Under the pieces are notes generated by a model. The model was not told the origin of the DNA. It saw only the letters and a program-made list of their open reading frames with translations, and made no database searches. A DNA stretch of 5,696 bases from JAYRWN01 sp041917975 (GTDB taxonomy: Bacteria; Bacteroidota; Bacteroidia; Chitinophagales; Saprospiraceae), in assembly GCA_041917975.1 (NCBI GenBank), contig JAYRWN010000332.1, positions 1 through 5,696 on the forward strand, written 5' to 3'. Position numbers and translations under genes: made by a program. This document shows positions 1 through 5,696 of the stretch, piece by piece (positions within the stretch are counted from its first letter, which is position 1; each line of letters opens with the position of its first letter).

Positions 1-76
1 TCTTGCAATATTCCCCCACATTAGTCCCCTCTTCATACCCGTTGACTATCCGATCTATCCTTTTTGACTTATCCAT
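1..76 (-). CDS. IS66-type accessory protein TnpA-like, N-terminal 25 residues only
   Basis: An ATG at 76 opens a frame that runs off the left edge; an in-frame TAA lies three codons upstream, so this is the first possible ATG. The peptide begins MDKSKRIDRIVNGYEEG and continues TNVGEYCK. This has the layout of small IS66 TnpA/helix-turn-helix proteins: a polar start, a helix, then '(E)SG/EGT..EYC', which in the family leads into a 'xxHGIxxxTFYYW' segment that would be beyond the edge. Such proteins are thought to assist or regulate transposition alongside TnpB and the TnpC transposase. It starts about 65 bases inside the putative element end, the usual place for the first gene. A chance short frame or another helix-turn-helix protein cannot be excluded from 25 residues. 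Confidence 0.45.
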   Translation of the reverse strand, partial: MDKSKRIDRIVNGYEEGTNVGEYCK

Positions 77-121
77 TCTTTTTTAGCCAAAGGTATCGCC
101 TTTACATTTTCCTTCTGATAT

Positions 122-141
122 GCACTTCCCTGAACGCTTAC
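122..141 (-). repeat. Putative IS66 terminal inverted repeat (outer end at 141)
   Basis: The minus strand from 141 reads GTAAGCGTTCAGGGAAGTGC. The GTAAGCG opening matches the conserved tip of IS66-family ends. The partner repeat would lie outside the window, so the inner limit at 122 is only an estimate based on the usual 15-27 base length. The TAA inside the motif (140-138) is also the stop codon of the adjacent fucosidase gene. Confidence 0.5.
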
Positions 142-1190
142 TTCCCAAAAGTCAGTTTTCTAATCTCCACAAGTCGGTCGATATATACTTGCTCTATTAA
201 GCCGTCTGGCGACGGGGGCACATCTAATAGCAGATTGGTCTTTCTTGATTGACACAATTTAAGCATATCTGCCACTGTTTTGGCACTTTTCATCTTTTTT
301 TCACCGGCATGCCAAAACCAACCATTATCATCTAAATTATCACAAAGTTCGGCGACATCTTTATTACCTATTTGGGGCAACGCCTTATCAGGACTTACTT
401 GCATAAGATATGGGTATTCGTAGCCGATAATGTCTGATTCCTTATAGCTTTTTGAATTATTGGCCACCACAATACACATGGGCTGAAGTTTGTGTACAAG
501 AGTTTTTAATCTTAGCCAATCCTTGCCTGTATATTTATTGGAATATTGGTCAAACCAAATTAGGTCAATGGAGCCATAATTGGTTAACAATTCTGTGACT
601 TGTTTCTCAATAAATCCTGCAAAATCTCCTTCTGCTTCGAATGGCAAGCCATGATAATCTTTTTGCCCATTTTGTAATGGATTTGACCATACCTTATCAA
701 CCCCAAAATCGCCTGGTAAACAATAATATAAGCCGACTTTTATTTTATTTTCTCTGCAAGCATTTACGTATTCCCTTACTATATCGCCTTTTCCATCTTT
801 ATAGTTTTTAAAGGCAGTGATATCGTGGTCGGTGTATTTGCTATCCCACAAAGGGTAGGCTTCGGTGTGTTTTACTGTCAAAACAGCATAGTTCATTCCT
901 GCCGCTTTAATTGCACTCATCCATTGATTACAGTCAAGTTTAGCAGGATTAAACAACAAGGGGTCTTCATGCCCATTCGTCCATTCTCTTCCGGTATATG
1001 TAGCTAAATTGAAATGAAGAAACATACCATATTTCCAGGAACTAAATTCTTTATGTTTATTCTTTAAAACAGATTTTGGTTGCTCGTCTGTTTGCGCCAT
1101 CAGGTGGGTGCCAATAAATAATAGGGCAAGTGCAAATAAGTTTAATTTGAGAATAGCCCTTTTGAAACTTACTTTTATTAACAAGTGCAT
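138..1190 (-). CDS. Secreted GH29-family alpha-L-fucosidase
   Basis: This 350-residue glycoside hydrolase is expected to release terminal alpha-L-fucose from glycans in the periplasm or outside the cell. The ATG at 1190 is preferred because it gives a basic start followed by a hydrophobic leader ending LMA-Q (about residues 1-32). A TTG at 1217 would add nine residues ahead of it. Family landmarks, numbered from the ATG: KYGMFLHFN (53-61, His59 at the fucose-binding His position), GREWT (68-72, the Glu-Trp site), VKHTEAYPLW (106-115), the (beta/alpha)8 strand IDLIWFD with the predicted nucleophile Asp214, the ELCDNL/NGWFWH segment (about 281-294), and NLLLDVPP (319-326), which closes the catalytic domain. 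The usual His-His pair is His108-Thr109 here. I could not place the acid/base residue. There is no C-terminal carbohydrate-binding domain: the protein ends about 25 residues after the VPP motif, at a stop codon inside the apparent IS66 end, so its original C-terminus may be altered. It is probably transcribed on its own. Confidence 0.88.
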   Translation of the reverse strand: MHLLIKVSFKRAILKLNLFALALLFIGTHLMAQTDEQPKSVLKNKHKEFSSWKYGMFLHFNLATYTGREWTNGHEDPLLFNPAKLDCNQWMSAIKAAGMNYAVLTVKHTEAYPLWDSKYTDHDITAFKNYKDGKGDIVREYVNACRENKIKVGLYYCLPGDFGVDKVWSNPLQNGQKDYHGLPFEAEGDFAGFIEKQVTELLTNYGSIDLIWFDQYSNKYTGKDWLRLKTLVHKLQPMCIVVANNSKSYKESDIIGYEYPYLMQVSPDKALPQIGNKDVAELCDNLDDNGWFWHAGEKKMKSAKTVADMLKLCQSRKTNLLLDVPPSPDGLIEQVYIDRLVEIRKLTFGK

Positions 1191-1214
1191 TTTGTAAAGT
1201 TTTATATCAATAAT

Positions 1215-1246
1215 CAATTTTTAGCGATGCTCCGATAACAAACAAA
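1215..1246 (-). promoter_or_regulatory. Possible Bacteroidota-type promoter for the fucosidase gene
   Basis: The minus strand shows TTTG at 1246-1243, a 19-base spacer, then TAAAAATTG at 1223-1215. This approximates the Bacteroidota sigma-ABfr consensus (TTTG about 19-21 bases before TAnnTTTG), although the -7 element is imperfect. It would give a leader of roughly 20 bases before the ATG at 1190. Placement upstream of a gene that has no intact gene ahead of it makes sense, but the motif is short and AT-rich and could be chance. Confidence 0.3.
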
Positions 1247-1255
1247 CGATCCACA

Positions 1256-1390
1256 CTATCGTCTGTCTATAAAATTACTTCTGGCTTTACCGAGATTAAA
1301 GTCGTTTGTCTCGATGAAAGAGTCGAGCAGAATAAAGCCAAAGCCAGCTAAAAGTCCGCCTTTAATGAATTTTCTTCTCGTCCATGTCAT
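1256..1390 (-). pseudogene. Twin-arginine leader fragment, possibly 5' end of a metallophosphoesterase
   Basis: A 44-residue frame begins MTWTRRKFIKGGLLAGFGF and ends at a TAG (1258-1256). TRRKFIK followed by a Gly/Leu/Ala-rich hydrophobic stretch (residues 4-22) is a classic Tat export signal, normally followed by a large folded cofactor- or metal-binding domain. Nothing of that size follows; the frame stops 22 residues after the hydrophobic stretch. The segment DSFIETNDFNLGKA (23-36) recalls the linker before the catalytic domain in Bacteroidota YkuE-like metallophosphoesterases, in which the first metal motif (DLH) would follow, but this is from memory and tentative. It starts 30 bases after the end of the TolC fragment. 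I read it as the surviving 5' end of a gene whose body was deleted; a genuine small exported peptide is the less likely alternative. Confidence 0.5.
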
Positions 1391-1420
1391 GATTGTCAAA
1401 ATTTGTGGTAACGGACGGAA

Positions 1421-1672
1421 CTATATGCAGTTGGGGATTGCGGGTTGCTTTCCTGTCGAAGGATTAAACTGCGTGTATTCACTTTCGAAAAGTTTAAAAT
1501 CATTTTTAGCTGATTCCAACTTAAAATAAGCTGCTTTAATTCGGTCGTTGTTTTGAAAAGTAAGCCTGATTATATTATTGGGATAAAGGATTAATGCCGT
1601 ATCGATATTGACTTGTGCATTTAAAGAGAGGGTAATAAACATGCACAAAAATAGTGATGCACCTTTTCGCAT
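1421..1672 (-). pseudogene. Truncated TolC-family outer-membrane efflux protein (N-terminal remnant)
   Basis: From the ATG at 1672 the frame encodes 83 residues: a signal peptide (MRKGASLFLCMFITLSLNA, cleavage before Gln), then IDTALILYPNNIIRLTFQNN, DRIKAAYFKLESAKNDFK and LFESEYTQFNP. The motif of a 'xxxNxxIKAAxxxLESAKxDFKxFExEYTQFxP' helix is characteristic of the beginning of Bacteroidota TolC-type outer-membrane factors, which are usually 400-550 residues and form the exit duct of tripartite pumps. After Asn-Pro (about 1460) the likeness ends and 12 unrelated residues lead to a TAG at 1421. More than 80% of the protein is therefore missing. An in-frame ATG at 1702 would add ten residues, but the later one gives the normal signal peptide. 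No pump partner genes are nearby, so this is most likely debris from a deletion. Confidence 0.65.
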
Positions 1673-1749
1673 TATAATAATTAATTTAGTTGAAGGGTAC
1701 ATATTGCTCGTTTGTTGGTAGACAATAATGAAGATATAATATTTACCGC

Positions 1750-2442
1750 TTATTTCGTTACTATTTTAAAATCATCGAAGTAAGTAACCGCGTCGGCTTT
1801 TGTCCAAAGCCCAACTTTTCCGGCATTAGGAAAAGTGCTGTCTTCAACTTTAAACAATTCTACATTGTCCATATAAACGGTAAATAAGTTGCTCTTTATA
1901 TCAAGTTTTATTGTATGCCATGTTAATCCCATTGTTGGAACTTTAACACCATAAGTTTTGCCTTTTCCTACCAGAGGTAAGTCGGTGCGTTTGCCATTTT
2001 CCATCTTGTACAATACCATATTGTCTTCCAAAGGGTTGGCCCTAACAATGTAATAGTTGTTTTGGTCTATAAACCGCCACACAAATCCGCCTCCCTGGTC
2101 TTCTTTCCCGGAAATCCCTTTTAGGCGAACGGTAAGCTCCATGTCTTTTGCCATAATCTGGTCGTTTACCACAATGTTAAAATGTTTATTTGGGTTTTCG
2201 CTAAAAAGCTGGGCCATCACCTTATTTCCGTTATCGTTGGTAACTTTCCAATCGGTCCCACCCTCACCGGTGAAAAATTGCGACCATCCCGAAGGTAGCT
2301 TACCGGCTTTAAAAGTCTCAAAATCGAAACTTGTTGTACCTGCTTTTGTTTCATTTGCAGATGTGGAAACACCTTGACCACATGCTGACACTGAGATTAC
2401 CGATGCCAGTATAAGTCCTAAAAATTTACATGTTAATTTCAT
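1750..2442 (-). CDS. Lipoprotein with concanavalin-like (DUF1080/LamG-type) domain
   Basis: The 230-residue product starts with MKLTCKFLGLILASVISVSAC; the lipobox Val-Ser-Ala-Cys puts the lipidated Cys at 21, so it is membrane-anchored and faces the periplasm or surface. After a polar linker (22-38), one beta-sandwich domain fills residues 39-229. Typical features are FDFETFKAGKLPSGWS (opening strand), GGGFVWRFIDQNNYYIVRANPLE (about 117-139), GLTWHTIKLDIK (about 172-183), LFTVYMDNVELF and the closing GKVGLWTKADAVTYFDDFKI. This pattern is shared by LamG/DUF1080 ('3-keto-disaccharide hydrolase', 'GH16-like') proteins, many of which bind or cleave sugars. I see no certain catalytic pair, so a binding role is equally possible. 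It starts 12 bases after the ATPase stop and is almost certainly co-transcribed as the last gene of the transporter operon. No convincing hairpin terminator follows in 1703-1749. Confidence 0.75.
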   Translation of the reverse strand: MKLTCKFLGLILASVISVSACGQGVSTSANETKAGTTSFDFETFKAGKLPSGWSQFFTGEGGTDWKVTNDNGNKVMAQLFSENPNKHFNIVVNDQIMAKDMELTVRLKGISGKEDQGGGFVWRFIDQNNYYIVRANPLEDNMVLYKMENGKRTDLPLVGKGKTYGVKVPTMGLTWHTIKLDIKSNLFTVYMDNVELFKVEDSTFPNAGKVGLWTKADAVTYFDDFKIVTK

Positions 2443-2454
2443 AATTCTAATTTT

Positions 2455-3171
2455 TTAAGTTTCTAAAAATGATTGAACAAATATATCTGTTGAGTTAAGT
2501 ATTTCATCTTTTGTGCCGCTTACCACTATTTTTCCATTGTTTAAAACCAAAATGGTGTCGGCAGCTTTAATAGCCTCACGATGGTCGTGTGTAACGTATA
2601 GCATGGTAAAATTTTGTTGTGTCTGAAGTTCTTTCAGGAGCTTCAGGATGTTTTGTTTAATATGGGTGTCGATGTTGGCCAAAGGCTCGTCGAGTAAGAG
2701 TATATCCGGTTTCAGAATCACAGAACGAGCAATGGCCACCAACTGCTTCTGACCTCCCGAAAGCTGATGCGGATATTTGTTAATTTTGTCGCCAATCTGA
2801 AACAATGCAAGCAATTCTGTGATACGCGATTCAAAGTTCTTTTCCTTTTTCGCCTTCAATCCTAAAGCAATATTTTCTCTGACTGTAAAATGAGGCCACA
2901 ATGCCAAATCCTGAAAAACAAAACCAACACCACGTTTATGCGGCGGCACCTCAATAATGCCATCGCCCGACATCCTGCGGTCGCCAATGCTAACAAATCC
3001 TGCGCTGGGAATTTCCAAACCTGCCACCAAACGTAAAATGGTAGTCTTGCCGCATCCCGACGGACCAATAATGCAAGTTGTTTTAACACCTTCAAACCGA
3101 AAAGAAAAATCGCTTAATATTTCCTTTTGCTGATATTTATGAGTGATATGTTCTAAAATAATGTTATTCAT
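2455..3171 (-). CDS. ABC transporter ATP-binding protein (FbpC/PotA class)
   Basis: This cytoplasmic ATPase drives the permease encoded just upstream. The ATG at 3171 is chosen because it starts MNNIILEHITHKY, the normal first strand of the domain, and overlaps the permease stop by 8 bases; an upstream start at 3219 would add 16 unrelated residues inside the permease gene. The 238 residues contain a complete set of motifs: Walker A GPSGCGKTT (36-44), Q-loop FVFQDLALWP (Gln87), signature LSGGQ (137-141), Walker B ILLLDEP (157-163), D-loop and H-loop VTHDH (His195). The ASGDG/VPPHKRGVG stretch before the Q-loop is typical of the Fbp/Pot/Mal importer group. Those proteins are usually about 350 residues because of a C-terminal TOBE regulatory domain; this one stops shortly after the nucleotide-binding domain and lacks it. 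The substrate cannot be read from the ATPase. Confidence 0.92.
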   Translation of the reverse strand: MNNIILEHITHKYQQKEILSDFSFRFEGVKTTCIIGPSGCGKTTILRLVAGLEIPSAGFVSIGDRRMSGDGIIEVPPHKRGVGFVFQDLALWPHFTVRENIALGLKAKKEKNFESRITELLALFQIGDKINKYPHQLSGGQKQLVAIARSVILKPDILLLDEPLANIDTHIKQNILKLLKELQTQQNFTMLYVTHDHREAIKAADTILVLNNGKIVVSGTKDEILNSTDIFVQSFLET

Positions 3172-4717
3172 AGCGGTATTTCTTAAACACGGCATTCCCT
3201 GCAAAAACAAAGAAAACAATCAGCAGTGCCATTAAACACAGGCTTATAATTGTCATTGAACTGGTTAATGCCAGCGGTGCATTTGCACTAATGGTAAATG
3301 TTTTGATATTTAACAACTCTGTTCCCGGCGGATAAACCATAATAACCACGCCCAATTCGCCCAAACAAAGTATAAACGTCAATATAAAAGCGGCAAACAA
3401 CGATGGGGTTAAAAGCGGCAAAGCAATGGAATAAAAAGTACGCAATGGATGAATACCTGCAACCGCTGCTGCTTCGCTCAATGCAGCCGGAATTTGTTTG
3501 AGCCCGTTTGCTAGTATGCGCGATGCAATAAACCCAAACCTACCTAAATATGCCAGTAAAATGATAAGGGACGAACCATATATAAAATTTGCATAAGGCG
3601 TGTTGTAATAACTAATGAGAGATATGCCCAGTACGGTTGATGGAATAATAAATGCCAGTAACAACAGGTTGTTTGGAATATTCCTTTTTAATATGGCCGA
3701 TGAATATGCAACCACGAATCCGATAAGAGTTATTATAAGCGATGCAACAAAAGCAATACTAAGCGAGGGCAGCACTGTTGGTGCCAACATCTGCCAAGCT
3801 TTTGAAAAATACGAACCATTACCGCTAAAAGCCTGTATTACGAGCAGAAGCACAGGCAAGATGAGTGCAAGCATCAACAACATCAATAATGCAAAATGTA
3901 AGCATCCTATATTTTTTTTAAGCATGTATTTTTTTGAGATGCTGCCTTTTAGCGAAATCGAAAAAAACGGAGAATCGGACAGGTATCTGGCTTCAGCCAA
4001 CATAAGCAACAGGCATATTGCCAATAATAATACCGATTGCCCAATTGCCATTGGAAAATTGTAAAAGGCCGAAAACTGTGTAAATATTTCGGTTGTAAAA
4101 GTTTGTACCCCAAAAAATGCCGGGACCGAAAAATCGCTCAGGCTGAAAATTAAAATCAACAAAAAGGAGATATTCAAAGCGGGCTTTACCAGCGGCAGAA
4201 CTATTTTAATAAGCATTTTGTTGAAAGAAACCACCATCAAGCCAGCTTCTTCGAAAGAGGCATTTATTTGCGACAATGCACTTCCGATAATAATCATGGC
4301 CAGTGGAAAAAAAACCATGGTATGCACGAAAACAACACCCGCTTCGCTGTATATTGAGGCACTGTTGCCGAATAAAAGAGTAAGTCCGTCTTTCCAGGCT
4401 ACGGCAAATATATATGGCGAAATAAGTAAAGGCAAAAGCAATGCAATTTTGTAAAAGCGGTTAAATGTAAAATTTAGTTTATACAACAGAAAACTGCATA
4501 GGCCCCCAATAAAAGTTGCCAAAAAGGCCGATAATGAGGCCATAAGCAGACTCTTGCCAATTACAAAAAGTGTTGACTGATTAATAAATGCAAACCGGAT
4601 TACCTCAGAGGAGCCGGCAACCCAATTCACAATTAATAAAACAACCGGTGCAATAAGCAAGGCAATTATTAAAAAGCTGAGAAAAATGTAAGATATAGGA
4701 ATTACTTTTCTGTCCAC
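3164..4717 (-). CDS. Fused two-domain ABC importer permease (FbpB-like)
   Basis: This 517-residue inner-membrane protein forms the channel of the importer. It contains two tandem permease domains, each with about six membrane helices: residues roughly 8-240 and 270-508, joined by a polar loop (about 241-268). Each half carries the cytoplasmic coupling (EAA) loop that contacts the ATPase: EEAGLMVVSFNKMLIKIVLP (156-175) and EAAAVAGIHPLRTFYSIALP (415-434). Duplicated permeases of this size are typical of the FbpB/ThiP group, so one protein replaces a permease dimer. The start is a GTG at 4717 that overlaps the binding-protein gene by 16 bases; no other Met occurs before residue 59, which would lose the first helix, so the GTG is well supported. 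The 3' end overlaps the ATPase start by 8 bases. The tight overlaps suggest translational coupling. Confidence 0.92.
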   Translation of the reverse strand: MDRKVIPISYIFLSFLIIALLIAPVVLLIVNWVAGSSEVIRFAFINQSTLFVIGKSLLMASLSAFLATFIGGLCSFLLYKLNFTFNRFYKIALLLPLLISPYIFAVAWKDGLTLLFGNSASIYSEAGVVFVHTMVFFPLAMIIIGSALSQINASFEEAGLMVVSFNKMLIKIVLPLVKPALNISFLLILIFSLSDFSVPAFFGVQTFTTEIFTQFSAFYNFPMAIGQSVLLLAICLLLMLAEARYLSDSPFFSISLKGSISKKYMLKKNIGCLHFALLMLLMLALILPVLLLVIQAFSGNGSYFSKAWQMLAPTVLPSLSIAFVASLIITLIGFVVAYSSAILKRNIPNNLLLLAFIIPSTVLGISLISYYNTPYANFIYGSSLIILLAYLGRFGFIASRILANGLKQIPAALSEAAAVAGIHPLRTFYSIALPLLTPSLFAAFILTFILCLGELGVVIMVYPPGTELLNIKTFTISANAPLALTSSMTIISLCLMALLIVFFVFAGNAVFKKYRYE

Positions 4718-5696
4718 GTTTTTAACCAGGTTTGAATATTTTCAAGTTTCTCAGAGGTTAATTTATAATCAATTCCCATTGATTTTATTTTATCAAGTGA
4801 AGGCACACTTTCAGGCACTTCAACACCTTTAATCAAAGGCATTTGTGCGCACGAAACAGCTAATTTTGCTTCGGTTTCGCGACTTATGAGAAAATCAATC
4901 AATTTTTTTGCATTATCGGAATGGGGCGCTCCGTTAATTAAGCTAATGGCGTTGGGCATAACAAGCGTGCCAATCCCGTTTTCTCCCTGGTCGGGGAAAA
5001 CAAAACCAACATTGGCACTTTCTTTCATGGCTTCAAAAGCATCGTCGGTATCGGTAAGTCCGAACGCAACTTCGCCGTTCATTACTTTTCTTTTTACATC
5101 GCCATTACTGGCCGCTATTACCACTCCATTTTGTTTTATGGCAATCATCCAGTTTTTAGCCGGTTCATCTCCCATAACGGTAAATATAGCGGCCATGTGA
5201 AATGTGGTTGTGCCAAACAAAGGGTTTGCAATCGTGAATTTACCCTGATACTCGGGTTTTGAAAAAGCTAAGATTGAATTGGGAAGTGAATCGGGATTAA
5301 TCAGGCTTTTATTGTAGATAACAACCCGTGCCCTTGCCGAGAAACCAATCCAATGGTTATCTGTTTCTTTAAAAGATTTATCAATCAGATTGGTTTGTTC
5401 CGATTGATAAGGCATAGTAACTTCTTTTGATTGCAGCAATCCGTTGCGCACCGGGTCGCCACTCCAGAAAACATCGCACTGCGGGTTTTCTTTTTCGGTA
5501 ATAAGACGGTTCATTACGCCTGTGGATTTGGTTTCTTCGGTATCGTAAACGGCACGTACCTTAATACCTGTTTTTGTTTCAAAATCTTTTAGTACAGGTT
5601 CCGAAAATACCTGGTCGACGGTTGAATATACAATTACTTCGTTTCCCCCTTTATTACAGCTGGTTGCCAGTAATAATAAGGAAAACAACACGTAAA
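4702..5696 (-). CDS. ABC transporter solute-binding lipoprotein (FbpA-like), 5' end cut by window
   Basis: The frame is open to the right edge. The codons at the edge read Tyr-Val-Leu-Phe-Ser, so the GTG at 5691 is probably an internal Val and the true start lies a few codons outside. The visible leader FSLLLLATSC is a lipobox (Cys12 counting from the GTG), so the protein is tethered in the periplasm. It is a type-II binding protein: EVIVYSTVDQVFSEPVLKDFE opens lobe 1, followed by DVFWSGDP (73-80), GFSARARVVIYNK (116-128), the EYQGKFTIANPLFGTTT region (147-163), GEVAFGLTDTDDA (206-218) and PNAISLINGAPH (246-257). These are hallmarks of the family annotated as iron(III) or 'extracellular solute-binding' in FbpABC-type operons. 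In FbpA a Tyr-Tyr pair at the third of these regions binds iron; here that stretch is GLTDTDDAFEA with no Tyr. Substrate is therefore unknown. It is the first visible gene of the operon. Confidence 0.88.
   Translation of the reverse strand, partial: YVLFSLLLLATSCNKGGNEVIVYSTVDQVFSEPVLKDFETKTGIKVRAVYDTEETKSTGVMNRLITEKENPQCDVFWSGDPVRNGLLQSKEVTMPYQSEQTNLIDKSFKETDNHWIGFSARARVVIYNKSLINPDSLPNSILAFSKPEYQGKFTIANPLFGTTTFHMAAIFTVMGDEPAKNWMIAIKQNGVVIAASNGDVKRKVMNGEVAFGLTDTDDAFEAMKESANVGFVFPDQGENGIGTLVMPNAISLINGAPHSDNAKKLIDFLISRETEAKLAVSCAQMPLIKGVEVPESVPSLDKIKSMGIDYKLTSEKLENIQTWLKTWTEK

Larger units (their letters stand above)
1..141 (-). mobile_element. Left end of an IS66-family insertion sequence (partial)
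   Basis: Read on the minus strand, a sequence starting GTAAGCG begins at 141 and is followed about 65 bases later by a small reading frame resembling IS66 TnpA. IS66-family elements are known for terminal inverted repeats that begin GTAA, 8-bp target duplications, and the gene order tnpA-tnpB-tnpC reading inward from the left end; the visible part fits this. The element continues beyond the left edge, so the other end, the target duplication and the transposase itself cannot be seen. If 141 is the boundary, the 8 bases just outside it (142-149, ttcccaaa on the plus strand) are the predicted duplicated target. The leader holds a weak 5-bp hairpin (89-103, AAAGG/CCTTT) upstream of the start codon. 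Assignment rests on the end motif plus a 25-residue peptide, so it is likely but not certain. Confidence 0.55.
1750..5696 (-). other. Probable four-gene transporter operon (5' end outside window)
   Basis: Order of transcription is binding lipoprotein, fused permease, ATPase, concanavalin-like lipoprotein. Junctions are a 16-base overlap (4702-4717), an 8-base overlap (3164-3171) and a 12-base gap (2443-2454). There is no room for internal promoters or terminators at these joints. The promoter must be to the right of 5696. The next intact gene downstream is the fucosidase, separated by about 560 bases of gene remnants, so it is probably a different unit. Confidence 0.8.

Noticed and set aside
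89..103. AAAGG/CCTTT hairpin in the leader of the IS gene
   Set aside because: Five base pairs with a 5-base loop is too weak to call as a regulatory element on its own; mentioned only within the mobile element entry.
1242..1309. 8-bp inverted repeat ACAAACGA (1242-1249) / TCGTTTGT (1302-1309), with a similar TCGTTTGTT at 1708-1716
   Set aside because: Only eight to nine bases, does not extend, and the spacing matches no known operator or recombination site; chance is likely in AT-rich spacer sequence.
1314..1529. 71-codon plus-strand frame across the remnant region
   Set aside because: Antisense to the TolC and Tat fragments, which have recognisable export signals; the plus-strand peptide has no recognisable features.
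1703..1749. Possible terminator after the transporter operon
   Set aside because: Only a 4-bp stem (TTGT/ACAA) is visible, with no GC-rich hairpin or T-run, so no intrinsic terminator can be supported.
3172..3219. Longer ATPase start at 3219
   Set aside because: It would add 16 residues with no family likeness, lying inside the permease coding end; the ATG at 3171 matches the normal start of the domain.
3615..4064. 149-codon plus-strand frame opposite the permease gene
   Set aside because: It lies entirely antisense to a well-supported membrane protein, has no recognisable domain, and its composition mirrors the opposite frame; treated as a shadow. The same holds for the other plus-strand frames (for example 2057-2377, 4218-4454, 4886-5200).

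Overview
The window looks like a low-GC Bacteroidota chromosome segment. Exported proteins have the short hydrophobic leaders ending in Ala-Gln that are typical of that phylum, there are two lipobox lipoproteins, and ribosome-binding sites are not obvious. I cannot name a genus. Every gene supported here is on the minus strand, so transcription runs from high to low coordinates.

From the right edge down to 1750 lies a compact four-gene operon, with its promoter outside the window. It encodes a periplasmic solute-binding lipoprotein (first residues cut off by the window edge), a fused two-domain binding-protein-dependent permease, a short ABC ATPase, and a second lipoprotein with a concanavalin-like (DUF1080/LamG-type) domain. 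The first three genes overlap each other and the fourth starts 12 bases after the ATPase stop. The transporter belongs to the class usually labelled 'iron(III)/FbpABC', but its binding protein lacks the Tyr-Tyr iron-ligand motif of classical FbpA, so the substrate is open.

Between 1672 and 1256 are two consecutive 5'-gene remnants. One is the signal peptide and first periplasmic stretch of a TolC-type outer-membrane efflux protein. The other is a twin-arginine leader fragment resembling the start of a YkuE-like metallophosphoesterase. Neither continues into the rest of its protein, so this appears to be an eroded, rearranged spacer.

From 1190 to 138 is a secreted GH29-type alpha-L-fucosidase with a plausible Bacteroidota-type promoter just upstream. 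Its stop codon lies inside the first seven bases (GTAAGCG) of what looks like the terminal inverted repeat of an IS66-family insertion sequence. That element starts at 141 and runs off the left edge, with the beginning of its tnpA-like gene at 76. The insertion therefore seems to have supplied the fucosidase's stop codon.

Overall the window is an accessory-type region: a transport operon, gene debris, a glycosidase and the edge of a mobile element. I found no CRISPR array, tRNA or rRNA, and no clearly new defence or signalling system.
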